Shown: positions 23,975-32,002, numbered from the stretch's first letter. The stretch: DNA of 33,455 nucleotides from an uncultured Bacilli bacterium (GCA_934091055.1 CAKOKN010000011.1:1-33455); one strand, 5' to 3'. The notes: generated by a model not told the origin, from the letters alone. Program-made: numbers and translations.

Positions 23975-25705
23975 TTATGAATTTAAAGATTCTGTTTCAT
24001 ATAGATTTTTATAAATATTATTTGTTTTTAATAATTCTTTGTGAGTACCTTCTGCTACTATTTGTCCTTTATTTACGACATATATAATATCAGCATCCAT
24101 TATAGTAGATAATCTATGTGCTACTATTATGATAGTATGATCTTTTACTAGATTATCTATTGTCTTTTTGATATAGTCTTGCGAACTATTATCTAAAGCA
24201 GATGTTGCTTCATCAAAAAGTATTACTTTGCTTCCTTTAGATAATGTTCTAGCTATAGATAGTCTTTGTTTTTGACCTCCTGATAAATTAACACCGCCCT
24301 CACCTAAAACAGTATCATACTTTTTAGGAAGAGTATTAATGTAATCATCTAAGTAGGCCATTTTAGTACTTTCTCTTATTTTATTTAATGTGATATTTTT
24401 ATCTATTAATTCAAAATTTTCTTTTATAGTTCTATTAAATACAAATGGTTCTTGTCTAATTATAGATATATTTTTTCTTAATTCTTCTTCAGTTAAATCT
24501 TTGATATTAATATTATCTAAGAGTATTTCTCCTTCATTAGTATCAAAAACTCTTGTTATTAGATTAAATAGTGTACTCTTTCCTTGACCTGAAGCTCCTA
24601 CAACAGCTATTTTCTTATTTGGTTCAAATTTTACACTAAAGTTATTTAAAATATTTTCTTCTTCTGGATATGAAAAAGTAACATTTTTAAATTCAATAAC
24701 ACCCCTGATATTAGTTATTTCTTTAGTACCAAAGCTTTGATCTTGATATAATCTATTTTCTAATATATCATTTACTCTAGATATTGATACACTAACTCTT
24801 TGATATGTTTGAGTTAGATCATTTATTTCATCTATAAGCCAAGTATAACGATATACATAATAAGTCATTGCTACAAAAAATGTTAAATTTGTTTTATGAT
24901 AGTATAAAAGTATTAGACAAGTTGCAAAGACAGTACACTCTAATATTGTTCTTAAGAGCTTTGTTTTAATATCGAAACTCTTTTGAATATCAATTTCTTC
25001 TTCTGATTTTTTATAGATATTTTTTATTATACCCGTTATGTTATTTATTAGATTTTTCTTTATTCCTAATGTTTTTATTTCTCTTATACCTCTAATTGAT
25101 TCATTAGTTAATGATGTAAATTTATCCTGCTCTACTTTTCTTTCTTTGTGTATTCCCTTTAATAATGGATTATACTTTCTTATTATTAGTAATAATATTA
25201 AGACAATAAGTAATATCTCTATTCCCACTACCCACGAATTTGCAAATACATAAATAATTATTATAAATGATGCTACTAATGATGATATCATTCTTAGTAA
25301 TCTACCAAAAGCAAAACTTAGGGTGTCAGCATCATTTGTTATTCTATTTATTATTTCTCCTGATGACGTTTTTTCGTATGCAACAGCAGGTAAATCTAAA
25401 GCTTTCTTGTAAGTTTCAAAGCCTAACTTTCTTGTTAACTTACTTTCTTCTTTGTATAGTACTGAATTAGCTTTTTGTAATACTATGCCATCGATAATTA
25501 TTTCTAATACAAAGTATATAGCTAAGAATATTAAAGCTTTCTTTATTTCTAAGTTAGTTATGGCTTCGACTACTCTACCATTTAAGTAACCAGTAAATAT
25601 TTCACATATACCTGATAGAAATATTATTGTACTAGCCAATATTATTCTTTTAATATCTTTTTTTACTAATTTAATTAGAGGTTTAAATTCTTTTAAATTT
25701 TTCAT
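23975..25705 (-). CDS. ABC transporter, fused permease-ATPase (exporter type)
   Basis: A 576-residue half-transporter of the MsbA/LmrA exporter type, expected to act as a dimer at the membrane. Six transmembrane helices lie in residues 20-300. The ATPase domain has Walker A GASGQGKST (370-378), the signature NLSGGQKQR (LSGGQ at 474-478), Walker B VILFDEATSALD and the switch His in IIVAHRLSTI. Substrate cannot be told; lipids, peptides or drugs are all possible. GGAGGT lies five bases before the ATG. A 34-codon ORF and a terminator precede it under a strong promoter, an arrangement typical of inducible attenuation of resistance transporters, or of a small peptide and its exporter. Confidence 0.88.
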   Translation of the reverse strand: MKNLKEFKPLIKLVKKDIKRIILASTIIFLSGICEIFTGYLNGRVVEAITNLEIKKALIFLAIYFVLEIIIDGIVLQKANSVLYKEESKLTRKLGFETYKKALDLPAVAYEKTSSGEIINRITNDADTLSFAFGRLLRMISSLVASFIIIIYVFANSWVVGIEILLIVLILLLIIRKYNPLLKGIHKERKVEQDKFTSLTNESIRGIREIKTLGIKKNLINNITGIIKNIYKKSEEEIDIQKSFDIKTKLLRTILECTVFATCLILLYYHKTNLTFFVAMTYYVYRYTWLIDEINDLTQTYQRVSVSISRVNDILENRLYQDQSFGTKEITNIRGVIEFKNVTFSYPEEENILNNFSVKFEPNKKIAVVGASGQGKSTLFNLITRVFDTNEGEILLDNINIKDLTEEELRKNISIIRQEPFVFNRTIKENFELIDKNITLNKIRESTKMAYLDDYINTLPKKYDTVLGEGGVNLSGGQKQRLSIARTLSKGSKVILFDEATSALDNSSQDYIKKTIDNLVKDHTIIIVAHRLSTIMDADIIYVVNKGQIVAEGTHKELLKTNNIYKNLYETESLNS

Positions 25706-25723
25706 TTTACACCTCCAAACAAA

Positions 25724-25749
25724 AACTACTTAATAATGATTAAGTAGTT
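25724..25749 (-). terminator. leader terminator before ABC exporter
   Basis: A perfect 10-bp stem AACTACTTAA / TTAAGTAGTT with a 6-nt loop, followed on the minus strand by TTTTTGTTT. It lies 8 nt after the stop of the leader ORF and ahead of the exporter RBS. Confidence 0.8.
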
Positions 25750-25756
25750 ATTAATT

Positions 25757-25861
25757 TTATTTTTGTACTAGGGTATGTGGAAAACATAATAGATCTCCAC
25801 TTCTATCAAAAACTATCTTATCATTATTAAAAACATTTAAATTGAACATTAAAATCTTCAT
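25757..25861 (-). CDS. 34-residue leader peptide before ABC exporter
   Basis: A short ORF from ATG 25861 to TAA 25757 encoding 34 residues (beginning MKILMFNLNV, ending FPHTLVQK). It has a GAGGAG-type site upstream and a promoter with a perfect TTGACA. No known family, no signal peptide and no double-Gly leader was seen, so it is not an obvious bacteriocin precursor. It ends 8 nt before a terminator whose 5' arm can pair with codons 14-17 of this ORF, which favours a role as an attenuator leader peptide. Confidence 0.6.
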   Translation of the reverse strand: MKILMFNLNVFNNDKIVFDRSGDLLCFPHTLVQK

Positions 25862-25894
25862 ATTTTCCACTCCTCTCTCTTTAAATTCAAGTTA

Positions 25895-25924
25895 ACTATA
25901 TCATATGTTTTAAATATTTGTCAA
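25895..25924 (-). promoter_or_regulatory. strong sigma-A promoter of leader/exporter
   Basis: Minus strand TTGACA (25924-25919), 18-bp spacer, TATAGT (25900-25895). This is the best -35 box in the window. Confidence 0.75.
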
Positions 25925-26099
25925 CCTTTTTTTGTTACATTTTCCATTTTTTTCCACTTCAGCCTAAGGTCTTCCGTGGTGTCGCGTAAGCCTATTCTAG
26001 TCTTTCTCACATCTTATTCGATGGTATTAGACTTATTCAGATTTACCCATTTTACTCTGTTTTAATTCTTTTATATAGTTAATTCTTAATATAAGCTTT
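25925..26099. other. non-coding stretch with GC-richer, foldable core
   Basis: No open frame of use: all frames carry stops. The core 25960-26035 is richer in GC than its flanks. On the minus strand AGTCT (with inner CATC/GATG pairing) and AGACT form a nested hairpin near 26004-26036, and a CCAC/GTGG pairing occurs near 25956-25980. It could be a small structured RNA or the remnant of a lost gene. I did not recognise a known RNA family. Confidence 0.3.
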
Positions 26100-26180
26100 A
26101 TTTTATGAAGACTATAGGCTTCATAAAACAGCGAACAACTTTAGTGTGAGATGAAAAAAAGAACCGAAGTTCTTTATTAA
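26100..26180. repeat. 81-bp direct repeat, copy 1 (downstream of cysS)
   Basis: 80 of 81 bases are identical to 27772-27852, in the same orientation. It contains a 10-bp hairpin (TTTTATGAAG / CTTCATAAAA, loop ACTATAGG) and a second hairpin that on the minus strand reads GAAC TTCG GTTC followed by seven Ts, an intrinsic terminator with a UUCG loop. Here it ends cysS transcription. Confidence 0.85.
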
Positions 26181-26220
26181 AATTTCTCAAAGTTAAAAAT
26201 ACTCGAAACAAAAGTTTGTA

Positions 26221-27627
26221 CTATCTTAATTTATAAGTAGTTCCCTCTCTTGTGTCTATTAATTCTATTCCTTGCTCCAATAACTCATTTCTAATTGAAT
26301 CTGCTAATAAATAATCTTTATTCTTTTTTGCTTCTTTTCTTTCCTCTATTTTAGTTTCAACATATTTAACTAATTTATCATTTATTTTAGAATTATCTTC
26401 TTTTTTATTCGTTATTAAATCTAATCCTAACACTTTATCGAAATCATTTATCAAATATAGTTTTGTATCATCATTTATGTTATCTTTTAATAAATCATAT
26501 ATTAGTGATATAGCTGAAGCAGTATTTAGATCATTACCTATATATTCTTTAAACTTATTTTGATATTCTTCTACTTTATTATTATTTATTTCATTATTTT
26601 CTTTGCTTAAAGAAGCAATTTTTTTAATTAATTTATCATATGCTCTTTTTGTTGAACTAAGAGCTTCTTCACTAAACACTAAAGTGTTTTTATAATGTGA
26701 TTGTAAGCAGAATAATTTATATATTTTAGGATTATATCCCATTTCTTCTAATTTATTAAGAGTAATAAAGTTTCCTGATGATTTACTCATTTTCATATTT
26801 TTTAAATTTAAATGTTCAACGTGGAACCAGTAATTACACCATTTGTGTCCAAAGAAACTTTCAGATTGAGCAATTTCATTTGTGTGATGTGGAAATTTAT
26901 TATCTACCCCACCACAATGGATATCAAGATATTCTCCTAAATATTTATAGCTTATGCCTGAACACTCAATGTGCCATCCTGGATATCCTATTCCCCAAGG
27001 GCTTTCCCACTTTAATGCTTGATTTTCAAATTTAGATTTAGTAAACCATAATACGAAGTCTTGAGAATTATGTTTATTTTTATCCTCAGTCACATCATCT
27101 CGAGCGCCAATTATCATTTCATTTGCATTCTGGTTAGAAAAAACATTATATTTTTCTAGTTTTGAAGTATCAAAATATACATTTCCATTTGAAGAATATG
27201 CGTATCCTTTTTTGATTAGTTTCTCAATCATTTCAATGTATGTATCAATACAAGAAGTTGCAGGCACCACTATTTCAGGCCACTTTAAATTTAATTTTTC
27301 AAAGTCTTTCTTAAATGCTTCTGTATAGAAAGCTGCTATTTCTAAAACAGTTTTCTTTTCTCTCTCTGCTCCTAGTAGCATTTTATCTTCTCCAGCATCA
27401 CCATCACTTTGTAGGTGACCTACATCCGTTATATTCATAGCTCTTTTAACTTCATATCCTAAGTATCGTAATGATTTTTCAAGTACATCTTCCATAATAT
27501 AACTGCGAAGATTTCCTATATGAGCATAATTATAAACAGTAGGACCACAAGTATAGAGTTTGACTTTATTTTTTTCATTTGAAATAAATTTTTCTTTTTT
27601 TCCAGTAAGTGAATTGTACAAAAACAT
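26221..27627 (-). CDS. cysS: cysteinyl-tRNA synthetase
   Basis: A 468-residue class I aminoacyl-tRNA synthetase. The HIGH-type motif is YAHIGNLRSYI near residue 35, the zinc ligands include the Cys of the CGPTVYNY segment and the GWHIECSGIS Cys plus HHTNEIAQ, and the KMSKSSGNF motif is near residue 267. Catalytic and anticodon-binding parts are complete. It has its own sigma-A promoter, a duplicated GGAGGTATAA-type ribosome binding site, and no T-box leader. It is unusual in being bracketed by two copies of an 81-bp repeat. Confidence 0.97.
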   Translation of the reverse strand: MFLYNSLTGKKEKFISNEKNKVKLYTCGPTVYNYAHIGNLRSYIMEDVLEKSLRYLGYEVKRAMNITDVGHLQSDGDAGEDKMLLGAEREKKTVLEIAAFYTEAFKKDFEKLNLKWPEIVVPATSCIDTYIEMIEKLIKKGYAYSSNGNVYFDTSKLEKYNVFSNQNANEMIIGARDDVTEDKNKHNSQDFVLWFTKSKFENQALKWESPWGIGYPGWHIECSGISYKYLGEYLDIHCGGVDNKFPHHTNEIAQSESFFGHKWCNYWFHVEHLNLKNMKMSKSSGNFITLNKLEEMGYNPKIYKLFCLQSHYKNTLVFSEEALSSTKRAYDKLIKKIASLSKENNEINNNKVEEYQNKFKEYIGNDLNTASAISLIYDLLKDNINDDTKLYLINDFDKVLGLDLITNKKEDNSKINDKLVKYVETKIEERKEAKKNKDYLLADSIRNELLEQGIELIDTREGTTYKLR

Positions 27628-27656
27628 TTTATACCTCCTTATACCTCCGTAGATTT

Positions 27657-27685
27657 ATTATAATATGGTTTTTTTATTTTTGCAA
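27657..27685 (-). promoter_or_regulatory. sigma-A promoter of cysS
   Basis: Minus strand TTGCAA (27685-27680), 17-bp spacer, TATAAT (27662-27657), 30 nt before the cysS start. The short leader leaves no room for a T-box. Confidence 0.75.
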
Positions 27686-27771
27686 TCTTTTAATGTGATC
27701 TTTTTTTTGACATAGTTTATTAAAAATAACTTTATTTTAAAGACTTTTGTAACACAATAAGGCTTTAAAAT

Positions 27772-27852
27772 ATTTTATGAAGACTATAGGCTTCATAAAA
27801 CAGCGAACAACTTTAGTGTGAGATGAAAAAAAGAACCTAAGTTCTTTATTAA
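27772..27852. repeat. 81-bp direct repeat, copy 2 (upstream of cysS)
   Basis: Second copy, differing from 26100-26180 at one base, which changes the terminator loop from TTCG to TTAG. On the minus strand it ends the dcw operon: the stop codon of the 34-residue membrane peptide overlaps its edge. Confidence 0.85.
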
Positions 27853-27953
27853 TTAATTATAAGTTGAGCTAAGTAAACTCCTAGTACTATACATATTAAA
27901 ATAATTAAAATTAAGTATAATATCTTTGATATTTCATTTGTATCTTCGTCCAT
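27849..27953 (-). CDS. 34-residue single-pass membrane peptide
   Basis: A short ORF from ATG 27953 with a consensus AAGGAGGTATAT ribosome binding site, 11 nt after the PBP stop. It encodes a charged N-terminus (MDEDTNEISK) and a hydrophobic helix of about 22 residues, ending with QLIIN. It is the last gene of the mraZ-rsmH-ftsL-PBP operon and stops within the terminator repeat. The strong RBS and the position argue for a real small division- or wall-associated membrane protein, of unknown function. Confidence 0.65.
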   Translation of the reverse strand: MDEDTNEISKILYLILIILICIVLGVYLAQLIIN

Positions 27954-27963
27954 ATATACCTCC

Positions 27964-30126
27964 TTAATACTTATTTTGTAGTTTTAGTACTAGAGTTTCA
28001 TTTATATCACCATCAGGAGGTATACTCTGTTCATAGACATAACCCGTACCCTCTAGTGTATAATTTATATCTAATAGTTTTAATATATTTATTACTTCTT
28101 TATGAGAATAACCTATTAAGTCTATCATTTTATTATTATATTCATTAGTCTTTAATACTATTAAATCTCCTTCATATATAGTACTATTTGTATTTGGATA
28201 TTGTCCTATTACTCTACTACCAGTACCTAAAGTTAATACTCTAATATTCTTACTTTCTAATTTTGCTTTAGTACTATTAGTATCTTTATTATAGTAGGAT
28301 TCTACTTTATAAGATTCTTTTTCTTTAGTAGTATCTTCAATATTTAAATATTTGGTAATATTCTGTTCTACTTCTTTTATCATTGGAGCTAAATAATTAG
28401 TTGTATCTTTTGGTCTTTTAATTGCCGCATATAGTATTATTTTAGGATTTTCTTCAGGGAATATTCCAGAGAATGAATATATGTAATCAGATTCTCCTTT
28501 CATATATTCTCCTTTTGAATAATCGAATATTTGAGCAGTTCCTGTCTTTCCTATTAGACTATAACCATCCATATAGTAGGCAGATCCTGTTGATGTCTCT
28601 TTAGTGCCATTGACAACACTTGCCATTAATTCTTTCATTTTAGCGACAGTTTCAGTACTTACTATTTGACCTTCTTCTTGTCTTTCATTCTTAGTTATAA
28701 TCTTCTTAGTATCACTATCTACTATTCTATCTACAATATATGGTTTTAACATTATACCATCATTAGTTAAAGCTGTTAAGGCTTGGATATGTTGAATTGG
28801 TGTTGTTGTTATTCCTTGTCCATAACCAGCAGTTGCTGCTTCTATTTGATAACTATAGTCTATGTTTCCAGTTTCTTCTCTCTTTAGAGTAAAGCCAGTC
28901 TTCTTACCAAAGCCATACTTAGCGTAGCAGGCTTTTAAATCTTCTTTTGTTATTACAGTTTCTACAATATTAGCTACGGCAATATTTGATGATAGAGCAA
29001 AACCTTGATCATAAGTTATTTTTCCCCATCCAGTCTTATTCCAGTCAGATATGGTTACGGTACTGTCTTCTGTTTCAGATTCATATGTCTTAGTTCCAGA
29101 TTCATAAGTGGTATTACCATCATAAGCTCCTGAATCAATAGCACACATGTAACTAAATATTTTCATAGTAGACCCTGGTTCATAAGATAGGGTTACTAAA
29201 GGATCTACATAAGAAGTCATATTACGAAGGTTAGGATCAAAAGATGGCGTTGATGAGTAACCTAGGATTGCTCCTGTTTTAGCATCAGCAGCCACTAATA
29301 GTGCCCATTCTGCTTCTGAGTCTGCTTCAGCTTTTTTAACAGCATTTTCTAGAAATAACTGAATATTACTGTCTACGGTTAAGTAGATATCTTTTCCTTG
29401 TTCTGATGGAGATACATATTCACGACCATTTGCTATTTTATAACCATACTTATCTTTTTCATAAGTTCTATAACCTGCTTTTCCTTTTAAATCACTATTA
29501 TAGTATTCTTCTAGTCCCATTTCTCCTGTTATCCATTTATTGTTGTCTTTATCTTCTTTTAGTATAGTATAACCTAACATATATGAAGCAAAGTCACCAT
29601 TTGGATAATATCTTTTTATATCTTTTAAGAAGTCTATTCCTTGAAGATTTAGAGCTACTATTTCATCTTTTACTATTTCACTTAGACCCTTTCCAATAGT
29701 ACCAAATTCTACTTGATATTTGCCACTTTCCTTACCTTTTTCTAATATATCTTTTATTTCTTCTTTATCTACTGCTAGTACGGATGCTAATTTGGTACTA
29801 GTATCTTCGATATCTTCTACATAGTTTTTATTTCCTTTAGCATCTACTCTAGTATCTGATAAGTAAGCTATTATGGTATAACTTATGACATCGTTAGCTA
29901 ATACATCACCTTGTATATCGTATATAGTACCTCTTCTTGGCATTATTACTTCTTCAGTAGTATTTCTATTTTTAATAAAGGCTGCGATAGTGGAATCTCC
30001 TACTTTATAATCTACTAAACATAGATAACATAATCTTACTATTAATACTGCAAACAAAAAAAAGGTAAAAATAATAATTAGTTTATTTACTTTAAACTTA
30101 TCACTACTTCTTCCTTCTTTTCTCAT
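27964..30126 (-). CDS. pbpB: class B penicillin-binding protein with PASTA domains
   Basis: A 720-residue septal or spore-type transpeptidase (PBP2B/SpoVD/FtsI class). One N-terminal membrane helix (about 15-38), a PBP dimerisation domain (from about 60 to 240), then the transpeptidase domain with SxxK at 319-322 (GSTMK), SxN at 379-381 and KTGTAQ at 527-532. The C-terminal 110 residues contain two PASTA repeats (around LGTGSRVIGQYPNTNSTI and LLDINYTLEGTGYVYEQSIP). Its place after ftsL in the dcw cluster points to the division enzyme; since dacB-spmAB are present, a SpoVD-type role in spores cannot be excluded. Confidence 0.93.
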   Translation of the reverse strand: MRKEGRSSDKFKVNKLIIIFTFFLFAVLIVRLCYLCLVDYKVGDSTIAAFIKNRNTTEEVIMPRRGTIYDIQGDVLANDVISYTIIAYLSDTRVDAKGNKNYVEDIEDTSTKLASVLAVDKEEIKDILEKGKESGKYQVEFGTIGKGLSEIVKDEIVALNLQGIDFLKDIKRYYPNGDFASYMLGYTILKEDKDNNKWITGEMGLEEYYNSDLKGKAGYRTYEKDKYGYKIANGREYVSPSEQGKDIYLTVDSNIQLFLENAVKKAEADSEAEWALLVAADAKTGAILGYSSTPSFDPNLRNMTSYVDPLVTLSYEPGSTMKIFSYMCAIDSGAYDGNTTYESGTKTYESETEDSTVTISDWNKTGWGKITYDQGFALSSNIAVANIVETVITKEDLKACYAKYGFGKKTGFTLKREETGNIDYSYQIEAATAGYGQGITTTPIQHIQALTALTNDGIMLKPYIVDRIVDSDTKKIITKNERQEEGQIVSTETVAKMKELMASVVNGTKETSTGSAYYMDGYSLIGKTGTAQIFDYSKGEYMKGESDYIYSFSGIFPEENPKIILYAAIKRPKDTTNYLAPMIKEVEQNITKYLNIEDTTKEKESYKVESYYNKDTNSTKAKLESKNIRVLTLGTGSRVIGQYPNTNSTIYEGDLIVLKTNEYNNKMIDLIGYSHKEVINILKLLDINYTLEGTGYVYEQSIPPDGDINETLVLKLQNKY

Positions 30127-30137
30127 TATTTATCACC

Positions 30138-30428
30138 TTACTCTATAGTCTTAATGTTATCATTATTATATGCAAGTCCTAAATTATTACTGACATCTTG
30201 AATATTTTCAAGAGAAGCCATTTCGTTTATTTTCATAGTAAGGCTTTGATTAGTATCTTCTTGAGACTCTACGACCTTACTTATTTTTTGTAATTCTATA
30301 TTCATTTTTGATACAGTAGCACTAGTAAAGACAATTCCTATCAAAAGAACTACTGCGATAAATATAGAGCTTTTATACAAAAACTTTTCTAATTTTGTAA
30401 ACCCTTTCTTTTTTTTATTCTTTTTCAT
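30138..30428 (-). CDS. ftsL: cell division protein FtsL-like
   Basis: A 96-residue bitopic membrane protein: a short, very basic cytoplasmic tail (KKNKKKKGFTKLEK), one helix at about 17-37, and an extracellular coiled coil with heptads (ELQKISKVVESQED..LTMKINEMASLENI) ending in DVSNNLGLAYN. This layout and position between rsmH and the class B PBP identify FtsL; sequence similarity alone would be weak, as usual for this family. It would join FtsB/DivIC and activate septal synthesis. Confidence 0.85.
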   Translation of the reverse strand: MKKNKKKKGFTKLEKFLYKSSIFIAVVLLIGIVFTSATVSKMNIELQKISKVVESQEDTNQSLTMKINEMASLENIQDVSNNLGLAYNNDNIKTIE

Positions 30429-30432
30429 TATA

Positions 30433-31353
30433 TCAGTCCTTTATTCTTTCAATTACTCTAAGTCGTGCTGATCTAGCTCTATTGTTTTCTTCAATCTCTT
30501 CTTTAGATGGAGCTATGTTTTCTATTAGTTTATATTTTGGTAAATATTCTTCTGGAATAAATGGTAACTTTGATAGGTTACTGTCAACTGCGGAATATTT
30601 ATGGAATTTTTCTTTTACTAATCTGTCCTCTAGAGAATGGAATGTGATTACTGCTAGTCTTCCACCAACATTTAACATATCTAGTGCCTTTGTTAGTGCT
30701 ATATCTAATACTTCTAATTCGTTATTTACTTCTATTCTTATAGCTTGGAATGTTTTACGAGCGGGATGGGATCCCTTCTTAGCTTTTTCTGGAATACTAT
30801 TTTTTATTATGTCTACTAGTTCTAGAGTTGTTTCAATGTTTTTTGTTTCTCTTGCTTTTATTATGTTTTTAGCAATACTTGTACTATATTTTTCTTCTCC
30901 ATAGTTTCTTAGTATTCTAACTAGATCTTGATAAGTGTACTCGTTTACTACATTATAAGCTGAGAAGTCTCTACTGGTATCCATTCGCATATCTAACTTT
31001 GAATCATTATGATAGCTAAAACCACGATCGGTAACATCTAGTTGAGGAGATGAGACTCCTATATCAAAGACGAAGCCATCTACTTTTTTTATGTTTCTTT
31101 TTTCTAATTCTTCTTGTAGATAAGCAAAATTGGATTTTATTATCTCGAAGTTATCTCCAATTTCTTTTAGTTTTTTTTGTGAGTAATCTATCGCCATTTT
31201 ATCTTGATCAAAGGCGAATAGAAAGCCCCTTTTTATCTTTTTTAATATTAAACCACTATGTCCCCCGAATCCCAAAGTAGCATCAACATATATTCCATCT
31301 TCTTTGATATTCAAAGCAGATACTGCTTCTTCTAATAATACTGTTTTATGCAT
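30433..31353 (-). CDS. rsmH: 16S rRNA m4C1402 methyltransferase
   Basis: A 306-residue SAM-dependent enzyme (RsmH/MraW) that methylates C1402 of 16S rRNA on N4. It starts HKTVLLEEAVSAL, with DATLGFGGHSGLIL (SAM site), FVFDIGVSSPQLD, RGFSY and RPARKTFQAIRIEVN-type motifs (here HPARKTFQAIR), and CxVITFHSLEDR-like ITFHSLEDRLVK. An upstream ATG would add 12 residues; ATG 31353 is chosen because it matches the family start and follows AAGGA. It overlaps the mraZ stop by 8 nt. Confidence 0.95.
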   Translation of the reverse strand: MHKTVLLEEAVSALNIKEDGIYVDATLGFGGHSGLILKKIKRGFLFAFDQDKMAIDYSQKKLKEIGDNFEIIKSNFAYLQEELEKRNIKKVDGFVFDIGVSSPQLDVTDRGFSYHNDSKLDMRMDTSRDFSAYNVVNEYTYQDLVRILRNYGEEKYSTSIAKNIIKARETKNIETTLELVDIIKNSIPEKAKKGSHPARKTFQAIRIEVNNELEVLDIALTKALDMLNVGGRLAVITFHSLEDRLVKEKFHKYSAVDSNLSKLPFIPEEYLPKYKLIENIAPSKEEIEENNRARSARLRVIERIKD

Positions 31354-31786
31354 CTTTATCAAGTCCTTCAAATAAATTCTCAGTAACATCTGCTATTTTA
31401 TCAAGATTATCTTCGATTAGGCTATTAAATTTATCTGTAGCCCATACTTCTAGGCGATCGTTTACCCCAATTACTGTACATTCTTTTTTTAAATTAGCAT
31501 AGTTAATGAGTGTTGTTGGTATGTTTATTCTACCTTGTTTATCAAATTCGAGTGCAGTAGCAGAAGACATAAAGAATCTATTAAATGTTCTTGCATCCTT
31601 TTTGGTGAATGGTAATAGATTTAGTTTGGAAACTATTGCTTGCCATTCTTTTATTCCGTAGATGAATAGGCATCCATCTAATCCTCTGGTGATAATGAAG
31701 TTTTCACCAACTTCTTCTCTAAATTTTGAAGGAATAATTAATCTTCCTTTTTCATCAAGGTTATGATGATATTCTCCAATTAACAT
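31346..31786 (-). CDS. mraZ: transcriptional regulator MraZ
   Basis: A 146-residue double-AbrB-type DNA-binding protein that controls the dcw operon. Two repeats are visible: GEYHHNLDEKGRLIIPSKFR and, later, ALEFDKQGRINIPTTLI, each with the D-x-(K/Q)-G-R core. The start at 31786 fits the family N-terminus (MLIGEYHHNLD); an upstream in-frame start would add 11 residues and run through the operator. Its own upstream region has the three-fold MraZ box, so autoregulation is expected. Confidence 0.95.
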   Translation of the reverse strand: MLIGEYHHNLDEKGRLIIPSKFREEVGENFIITRGLDGCLFIYGIKEWQAIVSKLNLLPFTKKDARTFNRFFMSSATALEFDKQGRINIPTTLINYANLKKECTVIGVNDRLEVWATDKFNSLIEDNLDKIADVTENLFEGLDKDA

Positions 31787-31792
31787 AAGTGT

Positions 31793-31822
31793 CCCCCACT
31801 TTCTTCCACTTTGTGCCACTCT
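31793..31822 (-). promoter_or_regulatory. MraZ operator, three 10-bp boxes
   Basis: Minus strand AGAGTGGCAC, AAAGTGGAAG and AAAGTGGGGG in direct tandem with exact 10-bp spacing, between the -10 box and the mraZ start. MraZ is known to bind AAAGTGG-type repeats with this spacing. The last box also overlaps the place of the Shine-Dalgarno sequence (GGGGGA). Confidence 0.88.
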
Positions 31823-31830
31823 ATGATTAT

Positions 31831-31859
31831 ATTCTACTATAATTAGTATTCTTTGTAAA
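31831..31859 (-). promoter_or_regulatory. promoter of the mraZ-rsmH-ftsL-PBP operon
   Basis: Minus strand TTTACA (31859-31854), 17-bp spacer, TAGAAT (31836-31831). A TATAAT at 31831-31826 is an alternative -10. Either places the start next to the MraZ boxes. Confidence 0.65.
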
Positions 31860-31932
31860 CATTTTTTCTTTAATTTTACATAAAAAGATGTAAAAATATT
31901 GTTTTATTATATGGGTTTTAAAGATAGAAAAA

Positions 31933-31956
31933 GAAAATATCTTAAGTGATACTTTC
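31933..31956 (-). terminator. terminator of the 419-aa gene
   Basis: Minus-strand GAAAGTATC, loop ACTTAA, GATATTTTC (one G-T pair), followed by TTTTTC. It separates the 32003 gene from the mraZ promoter. Confidence 0.6.
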
Positions 31957-32002
31957 TATATATTTGTTTTTAGTTTAGTTATTATTGTCTATAGATAGTT
32001 AT

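Noticed and set aside
25960..26000. T-box-like GTGGTGTCGCG on the plus strand
   Set aside because: It departs from the T-box GTGGNACCGCG at the bases that pair with tRNA, has no stem I or terminator after it, and no plus-strand gene lies downstream.
27628..27771. T-box leader expected for cysS
   Set aside because: The promoter is only about 30 nt before the start codon, leaving no space for a T-box.
30482..31280. Long plus-strand frames inside rsmH
   Set aside because: Antisense shadows of a clearly conserved methyltransferase gene.
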